Origin: Terriglobia bacterium
Lineage (GTDB): Bacteria; Acidobacteriota; Terriglobia; Bryobacterales; Bryobacteraceae
NCBI GenBank assembly: GCA_020073445.1
Contig: JAIQFE010000004.1
Span: forward strand, 124,001 to 188,000
Direction of reading: 5' to 3'
Length of the DNA stretch: 64,000 nucleotides
Part shown: piece after piece, positions 49,061 through 58,278 of the stretch
Layout: each line of letters begins with the position of its first letter
Position numbering within the stretch: position 1 is the stretch's first letter
Translations under genes and position numbers: made by a program
Notes under the pieces: generated by a model
The model's input: only the letters and a program-made list of their open reading frames with translations
What the model was told of the DNA's origin: nothing
The model's database searches: none

Positions 49061-49185
49061 CGATCATCATTCCTGCCGGCGTTGTTGCTTTGCTCGTCAT
49101 CCTTGCGCTGTTCGGCCGTAAGGGAGTAGCGAACCTGATTGGATTCTGTGGGTTCGTGTATTTCGTGGATAAGTTCTTCGGCTAG
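49057..49185 (+). CDS. 42-residue membrane protein
   Basis: MTIIIPAGVVALLVILALFG, a basic patch, then a second hydrophobic stretch. ATGA overlap with the gene before. Could be a small hairpin membrane protein; function unknown. Confidence 0.4.
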   Translation: MTIIIPAGVVALLVILALFGRKGVANLIGFCGFVYFVDKFFG

Positions 49186-49805
49186 AAAGCCTCGCTTCGC
49201 TCGGCATCTCAATGCCCAACAACTCTCTTCCGCTCGCCGCTTCGCTTCGCGTGCGCTGACGCGCTACGCTCGCGGCTCGCTGAGTTGGGATTTGAAAGAG
49301 GTGCGTTCTCTCCTCGCCGTCACGCCTATCGCTGACGTTTGCGCTTGATCACGGGCATACCGTCGTGATAAAGATTTCGCGTTCGGTCTGTGGTAGCAGT
49401 CCCGAACAGGTTGCCTGGACTGGACAGGCGCGCTAAATGTAGCGCCGCTCCCCCCGAAAAGCAATAGATGATGTGCTACCCGCAGTAATGCAGAGCTCCT
49501 GCTTTTGAAGCTCTGATTCGGGGGCGTCCTTGCGTCGAAAGACGATTCCAAGCCCGTTAACCCTTGTGAGAGAGGAAACGATAACCACGCATAGCTAAAG
49601 CCCATTTCTCCAAGCAAAAACATGCTATTACCGCATGTGGCGGGGCGGCTGGTCACCGATAACAGACGGCGTGGCTATACCTGATAAATCTCAACCCTCA
49701 GACCGTGTGCCCTCAGGCGGGGCGGGGCTACGGAAGCGGAACTGTTGCCTGAAGATCACTTTTGATGGATACTACCGGTCCACGTGAAACATTATGTGAA
49801 ACATC
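49186..49805. other. 620-base non-coding region before terminase (possible cos/pac or structured RNA)
   Basis: No frame is convincing on either strand. CCCCCGAA (49451-49458) pairs with TTCGGGGG (49517-49524), enclosing CAGAGCT (49491-49497) paired with AGCTCTG (49509-49515), a branched fold. The left part is full of GCTTCGCT-type repeats that can form hairpins. Packaging sites are usually just upstream of terS, as here. Confidence 0.45.
49784..49804 (+). repeat. Direct repeat GTGAAACAT x2 before terS
   Basis: GTGAAACAT at 49784-49792 and 49796-49804, 12-base period, ending one base before the terS GTG. May be a terminase or regulator site. Confidence 0.45.
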
Positions 49806-50243
49806 GTGTCTGATCAATCCCTTGTACCGATACTCTCGGAAAACCCAAATCAAGGCCCTGATGGCAAGTTCCTTCCGGGGAACAATGCCAATCCAACGGG
49901 CGAGAACGGTATGGCTGGTTGGCAACCGTATCGCGTGAGGATGCAGAAATGGTTGAACATGCCGGTGAGTGAGATACGGCGGATTGCGAGATCGCCATCA
50001 GAGGTTAAGAACCTTTCCGGGATCGATGCGGCATGCCTGCGGCACATGGTTAATATGATTTCTGGCCTCGATACCCGCCATGAACGCGAAGCGTTGTTGG
50101 ACCGTATGGAAGGCAAGCCGAAGAACACGACGGTGCTTCAAAACCCTGACGGTGGACCGCTGTCGCCAACAATGGCCATCCTGACCCCGGCTGACGGCGC
50201 GCGCGCTTATCAGGAAATGATCCAACGCACGAACGGCGAATGA
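49806..50243 (+). CDS. Terminase small subunit (putative)
   Basis: A 145-residue protein with a polar start (NPNQGPDGKFLPGNNANPTGENG, like DUF5681) and helices thereafter. Position right before TerL, overlapping by 4 bases, supports a small-terminase role in DNA recognition. GTG start without a ribosome site, overlapped by the repeat. Confidence 0.65.
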   Translation: MSDQSLVPILSENPNQGPDGKFLPGNNANPTGENGMAGWQPYRVRMQKWLNMPVSEIRRIARSPSEVKNLSGIDAACLRHMVNMISGLDTRHEREALLDRMEGKPKNTTVLQNPDGGPLSPTMAILTPADGARAYQEMIQRTNGE

Positions 50244-51859
50244 TCTGGCCGCCCGATTACACGGGCGAATTCAAGCGCCGGATCAAGATGCTGGAGGTTT
50301 TGGGCAAAGACCCCGTGCTGCGCGTCGGGGTCATGGCGTACTACCGCGACAACCCAAAGCAATGGATCAACGATTGGTGCATGACTTTCGATCCAAGGAT
50401 CGCTCCGCCTGATCCCCGGTGGGTTCCGTTCATCCTTTTCCCAAGACAGGAACAGTTCATCGATTTCGTTGATGGCTGCTTCAAGGACAAGGAAAGTGGG
50501 CTGGCCGAAAAAGCCCGTGACATGGGGGTGACGTGGGAGTGTGTCTGTTATTCGGTTCATGCGTGGCTGTTTTTTGCCGGTACAGCGATTGGCTGGGGAA
50601 GCCGGAAGGAAGAGTACGTCGATGACAAAGACGATCCAAAGGCCATTTTTACGAAGGTACGTCAGCTTCTAGCAAACCTCCCTCTGTGGATGTTGCCACG
50701 GGGCTTCGACTTCCGGAAGCACGCGACGTACATGAAGATCATTAACCCTGAGAATGGCTCTTCAATCACCGGGGAAGCTGGCGACAACATTGGGCGTGGT
50801 GGCCGTACCACTATCTATTTCAAGGACGAATCAGCCCATTACGAACGGCCGGAAAGCATTGAAGCTGCCCTTGGGGACAATACCGACGTTCAAATCGACA
50901 TCTCCAGCGTTAACGGATCAGCAAATGTCTTCTACCGGCGCCGCATGGCTGGGGAGGTTTGGGAACCCGGCAAGGTTATGCCAAAGGGCGTCACTCGGGT
51001 CTTTGTGTTCGATTGGAGAGATCACCCTGGCAAAACGCAGGAATGGTACGACCGGCGCCGGGACAGAGCTGATCGCGAAGGTTTGTTGCACCTCTTTGCC
51101 CAGGAAGTGGATCGGGATTACTCAGGATCTGTCGTCGGCGTGATTATCAAGCAGGAATGGGTGCGCGCTGCCATTGACGCCCACATCAAACTGGCGAAGC
51201 TGGGGGATTGGTTTGCTGGCGAACGGATAGCAATGCAGGATATCGCTGATGGTGGCGGAGATAAAAACGCATACATTTCACGCAAGGGCGTTGTCATGCA
51301 GCGTGCCGATCATTGGGGCGGTGACGCAGGCGATGCGGCAAAAATAGCTGTCCCCTACGCAATCGAAGACGGGGTCCATGAGCTTTACTACGACAGCATT
51401 GGAGTCGGTGCCGGATTCAAGGCGGCGACGAATACGATGCAGGAGCAACCATCCTGGCCGCGTTCGTTACGGGTTATGCAGTGGAACGCTGCGGCTTCGC
51501 CGTTAGACCCAACTGATCACGTTATCCCCGGAGACGATCAGAGTCCAACCAACGAAGATCAGTACGGAAACCTGAAAGTACAGAGTTGGTTTCGGGTGCG
51601 AACGAGGTTCTGGAAAACGTATCTTGCGGTCACACGCGGGCAAATCTTCGATCCCGCTGAGATGATTTCGCTGCCGTCAGATATGACCAATCTTCACCAG
51701 GTCTGCATGGAGCTTTCGCAGGCTGTGAAGAAAACCGGCACGAACGGAAAGACCATCGTTGACAAGAAACCGGACGGCTCTTTGAGCCCAAACCTTGCTG
51801 ATGCAGCCATTGGGTGTTACTGTCCTACCCGCGAAACTTCCATCCTCGATGTCCTCTGA
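50240..51859 (+). CDS. Terminase large subunit
   Basis: A 539-residue packaging ATPase-nuclease. EKARDMGVTWE replaces a classical Walker A, as in several phage TerL; TTIYFKDESAHYE is Walker B with catalytic Glu; nuclease residues in MQDIADGGGDKNAY and near LADAAIGCYCP. Drives DNA into proheads. Confidence 0.9.
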   Translation: MIWPPDYTGEFKRRIKMLEVLGKDPVLRVGVMAYYRDNPKQWINDWCMTFDPRIAPPDPRWVPFILFPRQEQFIDFVDGCFKDKESGLAEKARDMGVTWECVCYSVHAWLFFAGTAIGWGSRKEEYVDDKDDPKAIFTKVRQLLANLPLWMLPRGFDFRKHATYMKIINPENGSSITGEAGDNIGRGGRTTIYFKDESAHYERPESIEAALGDNTDVQIDISSVNGSANVFYRRRMAGEVWEPGKVMPKGVTRVFVFDWRDHPGKTQEWYDRRRDRADREGLLHLFAQEVDRDYSGSVVGVIIKQEWVRAAIDAHIKLAKLGDWFAGERIAMQDIADGGGDKNAYISRKGVVMQRADHWGGDAGDAAKIAVPYAIEDGVHELYYDSIGVGAGFKAATNTMQEQPSWPRSLRVMQWNAAASPLDPTDHVIPGDDQSPTNEDQYGNLKVQSWFRVRTRFWKTYLAVTRGQIFDPAEMISLPSDMTNLHQVCMELSQAVKKTGTNGKTIVDKKPDGSLSPNLADAAIGCYCPTRETSILDVL

Positions 51860-51867
51860 GGTTCAGC

Positions 51868-53274
51868 ATGCCCGATGACCAAATCAGCGCACTTGTCGTG
51901 CATGAGCAGTTCGTAAACTCGCTCTCGGGGCTGTGCGAAATCCTGAAACAGAACAACGTGCTCGGATTCAGTGGTCCTGAGATCAGCCAGTCCGACACGA
52001 TGTTTTACAACCTGCGCTGGTATCTGATCTCGAACCTGCGGCAGCTCATCTCGCAAATGTACGTCGAGCATGGCGTGGTGCAGGTGTTGATCGATCAGCC
52101 GGTTGATGACGCTTTCCGGGCCGGGTTTGAGATCAAAACAGGCCAGCTCGATGCTGATGAAGTCGAACAGCTTCAGGCGGAAGCGAAGAAACACAAGCTT
52201 ATCGACCGGCTTAAGCAATCGATCAAATGGGGGCGGCTGTACGGCGGCGGCGGCGTGCTGATCCTCACCGATCAGGACCCGAAGACGCCACTCAATCTGA
52301 AGCGCATTACGAGCGACACGCCGCTGGAATTCCGCTCGGCGGACATGTGGGAGTTCTATTTCTACGATCAGAACGTTGCCGGCGATCTCGCCGTTGGAAT
52401 GGCGCTGGGCGCCAACATGGGCGAGTTTTACGATTACTACGGCCACGAGGTTCATAACTCGCGCGTTGTTCGGTTCATTGGGAAAGAACCGCCGTCGTTC
52501 ATTAAGCCCCGCCTCCGCGGCTGGGGTATGTCGGAATTGGAACGCCTCGTCCGCTCGCTCAATCAGTTCCTGAAGAATCAGGACGTGATCTTCGAATTGC
52601 TCGATGAGGCGAAGGTCGATGTTTACAAGATCAAGGGCTACAACTCCGCCCTGATGAATGCGACTGGAACGGCAAATGTCGCCAAGCGTATTCAGGCGGC
52701 GAATCAGATCAAGAATTTCAACTCGGCCCTGACGATGGATATGGAAGACGACTATATCCAGAAGCAAATCAACTTCACGGGCCTGAATGACATGCTTCTG
52801 CAAATCCGTCAGGATCTCGCTGCTGATCTCCGCATGCCGATGACAAAGCTGTTCGGCATCAGTTCGGTGGGCTTCAACTCCGGCGAAGACGACATCGAAA
52901 ACTACAACGCGATGATTGAAAGCGAAATTCGCAGCAAGTGCGAGTATGAGCTGGTAACCCTGCTTCAAGTGCTCTGTCAGAAGACGTTCGGCAAGACGAT
53001 TCCAGACCTTTCCATCACGTTCAACCCACTCCGCATCCTGAACGCCAAGGAAGAGGAAGAGGTCAAGGACAGCCAATATAATCGTGTCATCTCAGCGTTT
53101 TCGGCAGGCTTGATAACGGCGCAAGAAGCAAAAGAGGGACTTAATAAGGATTCGCTCCTGCCGGTCGAGGTCGATGAGACAAGCGATGCGCTGCCGCCGA
53201 TTGGCACCGAGGATGAATTCAGCGTCAAGCCCGCAACAGGGAAGGCTGGTAAGAAAACGCCTGATCAGGAATGA
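51868..53274 (+). CDS. Portal protein (DUF1073 type)
   Basis: A 468-residue portal: VEHGVVQVLIDQPVDDAFRAGFEI, GRLYGGGGVLILTD, RMPMTKLFGISSVGFNSGEDDIENY, typical of DUF1073 portals. It forms the 12-mer through which DNA enters. ATG 51868 after a GAGG site. Overlaps the next gene by 4 bases. Confidence 0.9.
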   Translation: MPDDQISALVVHEQFVNSLSGLCEILKQNNVLGFSGPEISQSDTMFYNLRWYLISNLRQLISQMYVEHGVVQVLIDQPVDDAFRAGFEIKTGQLDADEVEQLQAEAKKHKLIDRLKQSIKWGRLYGGGGVLILTDQDPKTPLNLKRITSDTPLEFRSADMWEFYFYDQNVAGDLAVGMALGANMGEFYDYYGHEVHNSRVVRFIGKEPPSFIKPRLRGWGMSELERLVRSLNQFLKNQDVIFELLDEAKVDVYKIKGYNSALMNATGTANVAKRIQAANQIKNFNSALTMDMEDDYIQKQINFTGLNDMLLQIRQDLAADLRMPMTKLFGISSVGFNSGEDDIENYNAMIESEIRSKCEYELVTLLQVLCQKTFGKTIPDLSITFNPLRILNAKEEEEVKDSQYNRVISAFSAGLITAQEAKEGLNKDSLLPVEVDETSDALPPIGTEDEFSVKPATGKAGKKTPDQE

Positions 53275-53513
53275 CGGTATGGCGGCCGATAGCTGATACG
53301 CCGCCAAGCAACGTTGTATTGCTTGTTTATGAAGAAGTATGGGGCCGACCGACGCTCGGTGTGTTTAGGGATGAGCCGTATCACGGGCGGGGCAAGTCAG
53401 GTTGGCGAATCGCACAACATCCGGCGGATAGATGGTCGATCCTTCCCAAGCACTTTACCCCGTCTCATTGGATGCCGCTCCCCAGAGCCCCAACGAAAGA
53501 TGGTGGCAAGTGA
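53271..53513 (+). CDS. DUF551 domain protein
   Basis: An 80-residue protein: WRPIADTPPSNVVLLVYEEV and PSHWMPLPRAP at the end, DUF551 hallmarks. A phage accessory gene inside the head operon; function unknown. GTGA overlap with the next gene. Confidence 0.75.
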   Translation: MTVWRPIADTPPSNVVLLVYEEVWGRPTLGVFRDEPYHGRGKSGWRIAQHPADRWSILPKHFTPSHWMPLPRAPTKDGGK

Positions 53514-54451
53514 AGCAGCTCAAGACCTTGGTTCTGCGGGAAAAGTATTACGCAGGGATCGAATACGAGATCAATCGCATCCTGCTGGACCTGATCTATC
53601 GTCCCCTCGCGGCGCTCTTCGCCAAGCCTTCCGAAATCCTCAACGCAGGCTCCGTACTGCTGGAGGCTGTCGCCACCGGCCGAGTTTGGTATGAGGATGG
53701 TCTTTTCAGCGGGGAATTCAGTTCCCGAATCAGCTCGCAGCTTGAGTGCATCGGCGCCACGTACAACCCGGCTTCACGGACATTTTCGCTTCCATCTGAT
53801 CGCGTGCCGACCGAGATCCGTATCGCACAGGCCCAAGCTGATTCGCGGTACGACGCGTTGCGGCGCGCGATGGTTCAGGTGCTGGATGGCGTGGATATCG
53901 AAAGTCTCACGGATCGCTCCGGCATTCCCGCGCGCATGCGGCAGTCGGTCGATTGGATGGAGGGCGATTTCCAAAAGACGGTTGCCGCCATAACAATCGC
54001 GCCGAAGCTGACGGAGGATCAGCGCCGAATCATCTCCGGCGAATGGGGAAAGAACCTTGAGCTGTATATACAAGGGTGGGCAAAAGATAACATCCTGGAG
54101 CTGCGGCAGAAGGTGTCGACCAATGCGTTCGCGGGTCGGCGCGCGGAAGAGCTGGTCAGCCTCATTACCGAAAACTACGGCGTTTCCAGGCGTAAGGCGA
54201 AGTTCCTTGCCCGGCAGGAAACCTCACTCCTGATGTCGAAATTCCAACAAACCCGCTATCAGGACATCGGAATCAGGCGCTATCGCTGGTCCACGTCGCA
54301 TGATGAGCGCGTCCGGCATGATCACAAGGTTCTCGATGGGAAGGTCTTTAGCTGGGACGATCCGCCCATAACGGATCGCGAAACCGGCGCGCGGAATAAC
54401 CCCGGCGAAGATTTCAACTGCCGGTGCATTGCGGTGGCGCTGGTCGAATAA
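53510..54451 (+). CDS. Phage head morphogenesis protein (Mu gpF-like)
   Basis: A 313-residue minor head protein. C-terminal MuF domain: WSTSHDERVRHDHKVLDGKVFSW, ARNNPGEDFNCRCIAV with the CRC pair. GTG 53510 overlaps the previous stop, better than the frame start at 53432. Usually between portal and protease, as here. Confidence 0.86.
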   Translation: MKQLKTLVLREKYYAGIEYEINRILLDLIYRPLAALFAKPSEILNAGSVLLEAVATGRVWYEDGLFSGEFSSRISSQLECIGATYNPASRTFSLPSDRVPTEIRIAQAQADSRYDALRRAMVQVLDGVDIESLTDRSGIPARMRQSVDWMEGDFQKTVAAITIAPKLTEDQRRIISGEWGKNLELYIQGWAKDNILELRQKVSTNAFAGRRAEELVSLITENYGVSRRKAKFLARQETSLLMSKFQQTRYQDIGIRRYRWSTSHDERVRHDHKVLDGKVFSWDDPPITDRETGARNNPGEDFNCRCIAVALVE

Positions 54452-54490
54452 ATATTGTTGCGCGCGGCGTTTTGTGGCATTCTTTCGCCC

Positions 54491-55549
54491 ATGGATGGCT
54501 CTCTCCCCAATCTGGAAAACGCGGTTTCAAAGAAGCCTGAGGTTTTCTTCGCCAAGCACATGCAGCCCGGCACCTGCGGTTACGACAGCGAAACCGTCTT
54601 GGTCGATACCGAGGCCATGAAGGCCATGATCAAGACCGGCGTCGGCATTCCGATCTACGTCCATCACCAGAACGTCGATTACTCAACGATGAAGGAAAAG
54701 GCCGTCGGGTATGTGACGGAGAGCTTTTATAACGAAGCCGATGGTTGGGCCTGGTTCAAATGTCTGATGGTCGATGATGAGGGTTTCAACGCGGTAGCGA
54801 AAGGCTGGCATGTCTCGAACGCTTACGTCCCGACTGAGTGGGGTCCGGCCGGCACGAAGAACAACGTTCCCTACGACCGCGAAGTGTTGAATGGAACCTT
54901 TACACATCTTGCAATTGTTCCCGATCCACGGTATGAAGATGCGGTAATCGTTTCTCCCTCCGACTTCTCCGCCTACCAAGACCTCAAAAAGCGCGAACTC
55001 CACAACAGCAAGACAGAACCCGCGAAAGGAACCCAGATGTTCAAGCTCTTCAAAAACAAGAAAGAGGAAGTCACCCAGATCGATGGGGACACCATTGTTG
55101 AGCTGGAGGGTGGCAAAGAAGTCACAGTAGCGGAAATGTTGAACGCCCTGACGTCAGCCAAAAAGGCTGATGACGAGAAAACCAATGCCAAGCCGGTCGA
55201 TGGCGATGCGCTCGTTGAATGCAACGGCGAAAAGATCCCCGTGAAGGAACTCGTGAGCCGCTTCGAAAAACTCAACGCCAAATCCAAAAAGAACGAAGAC
55301 GACAAAAAGGAAGAAGACGATTGCAAGATGAACGAGGATGATGAGGACAAAGAAAAGGACGAAAAGAAGAATAAGAAAAACGACGGTGAAGAGGACGAAG
55401 ACGAAGAGGGTAAAGAGAAAAAGAATGACCGGAACCACTTCGAAGAACTTCGCAACGCGCACCTGATCGAAGCTGCGCCTTCAGTGATCATCGATACGCC
55501 AATGGCGCAAGTGAAACGCGGTCAAGAACGCTACGGTAAACAGGCTTAA
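54491..55549 (+). CDS. Prohead protease/scaffold (DUF2213-like)
   Basis: A 352-residue protein. Residues ~1-170 look like a DUF2213-type prohead protease (VGIPIYVHHQNVDY, AVGYVTESFYNEADGWAWF, FTHLAIVPDPRYEDAVIV). The C-terminal half is extremely charged with Lys/Glu/Asp runs, as scaffolds are. ATG 54491 chosen (no strong ribosome site); TTG 54455 is possible. Confidence 0.8.
   Translation: MDGSLPNLENAVSKKPEVFFAKHMQPGTCGYDSETVLVDTEAMKAMIKTGVGIPIYVHHQNVDYSTMKEKAVGYVTESFYNEADGWAWFKCLMVDDEGFNAVAKGWHVSNAYVPTEWGPAGTKNNVPYDREVLNGTFTHLAIVPDPRYEDAVIVSPSDFSAYQDLKKRELHNSKTEPAKGTQMFKLFKNKKEEVTQIDGDTIVELEGGKEVTVAEMLNALTSAKKADDEKTNAKPVDGDALVECNGEKIPVKELVSRFEKLNAKSKKNEDDKKEEDDCKMNEDDEDKEKDEKKNKKNDGEEDEDEEGKEKKNDRNHFEELRNAHLIEAAPSVIIDTPMAQVKRGQERYGKQA
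55037..55549 (+). CDS. Nested in-frame scaffold protein (putative)
   Basis: ATG at 55037 in the same frame has AAAGGA six bases upstream and begins MFKLFKNKKEEVTQ, giving 170 residues of scaffold. Lambda Nu3 inside C is the model. Not provable from sequence. Confidence 0.45.
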   Translation: MFKLFKNKKEEVTQIDGDTIVELEGGKEVTVAEMLNALTSAKKADDEKTNAKPVDGDALVECNGEKIPVKELVSRFEKLNAKSKKNEDDKKEEDDCKMNEDDEDKEKDEKKNKKNDGEEDEDEEGKEKKNDRNHFEELRNAHLIEAAPSVIIDTPMAQVKRGQERYGKQA

Positions 55550-55564
55550 CCAGGGGAGTACGTC

Positions 55565-56392
55565 ATGGCGCTTAATCCAAATCAATTTTCCCAAACGACC
55601 GTTGCGGGGCAGCTCGACCTTGAGTTTGCCGGTAGCATCGTTTCTGCGAATGTCTCCCAAAACCAAGCTACCGCCTTGGTAGCCCAACAGGGCGTGAAGA
55701 TCGAAAACAGCGCTGGTGGCACGCCGAAGATGCTGGCGATGACCTCCAACACGGATACCCCTTGGGGCTTCGTCGTTCGGAACCTCAAGGATGCAAACTT
55801 CCCGACTAATGCGGCAATGGAAGTCGCTCGTGACAATGCCGTGATGTACATGACCGCAAGCGGCGCTATCGCGCGCGGTGCGCCGGTCGAGTACGATTAC
55901 GTTGCAAACAAGGTTGGTCCGTCACTGGGTGTCAATCCCGTGATCGGTGAAGCCTATGACAAAGCCGCCGCCGATGGCGATCTCATTCGCGTATGGCTCC
56001 ATCTGCCATCCAGCAATGATGCGGTATCGACGAAAGTCATCGATGTTACCGCCACTCTTGCTCAGATTAATGCCGGGCTCGTTCTCATTCCGGGTGCGGC
56101 TGGCAAGAAACTCAAAGTCACCAACTATATCGCCCGTGTCACCGGCGCTTTCGCGACTGGTACGAGCGTCGAGCTCGAATCGACAAACGCTTCCCCGGTC
56201 GCGGTCTCGACGATTGCGGAAGCTGGGCTCACCAACGGCGCTGTGCTCACTCCTGGCTCCGCCAATACCACTCTCGGAGCTGGTTTCGGTGCGGCGATGG
56301 GCACAGGCGATGGCCTGCAGGTCGTGAACAACGGCTCGGCTCAAACGGGCGGCACGTCCATCGAATTCACTATCACGTATCAGCAGTTCTAA
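55565..56392 (+). CDS. Head decoration protein (putative)
   Basis: A 275-residue, Ala/Thr/Gly-rich beta protein. N-terminal half resembles capsid decoration/DUF2190 proteins (DNAVMYMTASGAIARGAPVEYDY); C-terminal half is another beta domain (KKLKVTNYIARVTGAFATGTSVEL). Between scaffold and capsid genes; clear AGGGGAG site. Confidence 0.68.
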   Translation: MALNPNQFSQTTVAGQLDLEFAGSIVSANVSQNQATALVAQQGVKIENSAGGTPKMLAMTSNTDTPWGFVVRNLKDANFPTNAAMEVARDNAVMYMTASGAIARGAPVEYDYVANKVGPSLGVNPVIGEAYDKAAADGDLIRVWLHLPSSNDAVSTKVIDVTATLAQINAGLVLIPGAAGKKLKVTNYIARVTGAFATGTSVELESTNASPVAVSTIAEAGLTNGAVLTPGSANTTLGAGFGAAMGTGDGLQVVNNGSAQTGGTSIEFTITYQQF

Positions 56393-56411
56393 CGGGGAAG
56401 GAAACAGGAAG

Positions 56412-57467
56412 ATGAAAACCTCAGTCTTGGATCTCAAAGGCAATCCTATTGTCTTGACCCCACAGGAAGTTGCACGCTGCAACGCCCTGCAACGCAAATT
56501 CCGCGCTGAAGAGCTGCACAACGCTCTGGGTTTTGAGATCAACATCACCACGCTGACGGCAATCTCGAAAAGCGTGGTTGAGCAGAAGTTTTTCACTATC
56601 CCCCCGGCCGAATACATGCCGGTCCGCGTTGGCGAGAATTCCTGGTCAACAGAGATCACGACCTATCGGGATTTCCAGCTCGGCGGTGATTTCGAATCGG
56701 GCATCATCAATACGGGCGCCAGCAATAGCCGCTTGGCTGAAGCGGATGCCGGCGTTGATTCGGTAACGAACCCCGTCATCAACTGGGCCAAGCAAATCGG
56801 CTGGTCCCTGTTCGATCTCAAATTTGCCGCCAAGTCGGGCAACTGGGATCTGGTGACATCGAAAGAGCGCGCGCGCAAGCGTAACTGGGATCTCGGCATC
56901 CAAAAGATCGCCTTCCTCGGTTCCAGCGGCAATCCGAACGTCATGGGTCTCCTGACGCAATCCGGCGTGAACTCGAATACCAGTTTGATCACTGGATACA
57001 TCAAGTCGATGAACGCTACCCAATATTCGACGTTCGTTGCTGGGATCGTCGAGGCTTACCGTGCGAATTGTAACCGCACGGCGATGCCGACTCACTTCAT
57101 CATCCCGGAAGCGGATTACAACGGACTGGCGACACTGATCCCCGGCACTGTTGGCACCTATCCGGTTCCGATGCTGACCTATCTGCTCGAAGCCTTCAAG
57201 ATGATCACGATGAATCCGAACTTTAAGATTCTGCCGTGCGCATATGCTGACGAGGCGAACAATGCGACCGTGACGGGCTTGAACAAGAACCGCTATACGC
57301 TGCTCAACTACGACGAAGACAGCTATCGCATGGACATCCCCGTGGACTACAGCAACACGCTACAGAACACGATCAACGGGTTCCAGTTCCAGAACGTCGG
57401 CTACGGTCAGTTCACCGGTGGTCTGGCTTATCGTCCGCTGGAAATGCTGTACTTCGATTTCACGTAA
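56412..57467 (+). CDS. Major capsid protein (DUF2184-like)
   Basis: A 351-residue protein, DUF2184-type capsid: FFTIPPAEYMPVRVGENSWSTEITTYRDFQLGG, RARKRNWDLGIQKIAFLGSSGNPNVMGLL, CYADEANN-type loops, MDIPVDYSNTLQNTINGFQFQN. The position after scaffold and decoration fits. HK97 fold expected. Confidence 0.85.
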   Translation: MKTSVLDLKGNPIVLTPQEVARCNALQRKFRAEELHNALGFEINITTLTAISKSVVEQKFFTIPPAEYMPVRVGENSWSTEITTYRDFQLGGDFESGIINTGASNSRLAEADAGVDSVTNPVINWAKQIGWSLFDLKFAAKSGNWDLVTSKERARKRNWDLGIQKIAFLGSSGNPNVMGLLTQSGVNSNTSLITGYIKSMNATQYSTFVAGIVEAYRANCNRTAMPTHFIIPEADYNGLATLIPGTVGTYPVPMLTYLLEAFKMITMNPNFKILPCAYADEANNATVTGLNKNRYTLLNYDEDSYRMDIPVDYSNTLQNTINGFQFQNVGYGQFTGGLAYRPLEMLYFDFT

Positions 57468-57477
57468 GGAGTGATCC

Positions 57478-57690
57478 ATGAAAGTGTTCAATCAGGGTAA
57501 GGCTGAAATCCGCTACGGCTTCGAAAAGGACGATGTTCTCGTCCCGAAGAGCGCCAAGGAAGTCAGCTCTGAAGTGGGTGAAAGGCTCATGCGGCTTTAT
57601 CCCCAAACGCTGATCAACATGGAAAAGGTCACTGAAGCGAACCTGGGCGGCACGCCTGTATCTCAACCTGACGAGTCCGAAGCGGCCTGA
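57478..57690 (+). CDS. Small head-region protein
   Basis: A 70-residue protein: FNQGKAEIRYGFEKDDVLVPKSAKEVSSEVGERLMRLYP. Similar short genes follow capsid genes in tailed phages; function unknown. Ribosome site AAGGAGTG. Confidence 0.6.
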   Translation: MKVFNQGKAEIRYGFEKDDVLVPKSAKEVSSEVGERLMRLYPQTLINMEKVTEANLGGTPVSQPDESEAA

Positions 57691-57702
57691 AAATGAGGGC
57701 CT

Positions 57703-58278
57703 ATGGATCTGAACACCATCACGGTTGCGGACTTCAAGGCTCAGTTCTATAGGGACTTTCCGTATCTTCCGGTCTACGATCCAGCCGCGCTCTACAATAC
57801 CGGCGATATCGTTTATTACGCTCCGACCCTCCTGTTCTATCAATGCCAAGTCGATGGGGTGACCGGCGTCACGCCCGGTTCTGACGCTACGAAATGGATC
57901 AAGTACCTGACGACGCTGGACAATTATGTTCAGGATCAGGACATCACCAACGCATTTACCGAAGCTCAAGTCCTGTTCAACCAAGCGCTGCTGGGTACTG
58001 ATGCGACGATCCGGCTGGCCTACCTTTACCTGACTGCGCATTTCCTCTGTAACGACATGCGAGCCGCGGCGGCCGGCATTTCGTCCTCCGGCTCGTTTCC
58101 GGTCCAGTCGCGCACGGTTGGCTCTGTCAGCGAGGCTTACCAGATCCCGGATGCCTATAAGAACAACCCGAATTACGCGTTTTACATCACCTCGGCTTAC
58201 GGCATGAAGTACCTGCAAATGATCCTGCCGAACCTGATTGGAAATATGCAGGCGGTGTTCGCGGATGCGAACCCATGA
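57703..58278 (+). CDS. DUF4054-like head-tail connector
   Basis: A 191-residue protein: TVADFKAQFYRDFPYLP, ITNAFTEAQVLFNQALL, LAYLYLTAHFLCNDMRAAA, as in DUF4054 connectors. An insert (40-75) with YNTGDIVYYAPTLLFYQCQ looks like an extra beta hairpin. Overlaps next gene by 4 bases. Confidence 0.78.
   Translation: MDLNTITVADFKAQFYRDFPYLPVYDPAALYNTGDIVYYAPTLLFYQCQVDGVTGVTPGSDATKWIKYLTTLDNYVQDQDITNAFTEAQVLFNQALLGTDATIRLAYLYLTAHFLCNDMRAAAAGISSSGSFPVQSRTVGSVSEAYQIPDAYKNNPNYAFYITSAYGMKYLQMILPNLIGNMQAVFADANP

Noticed and set aside
49451-49524. tRNA-like fold in the terminase leader
   Set aside because: Stem lengths and lack of a TTCGANNCC T loop do not fit a tRNA; kept only as a structured region.
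51817-53076. Long leftward frame (419 codons) opposite the portal gene
   Set aside because: Antisense to a clear portal protein; a shadow due to codon bias.
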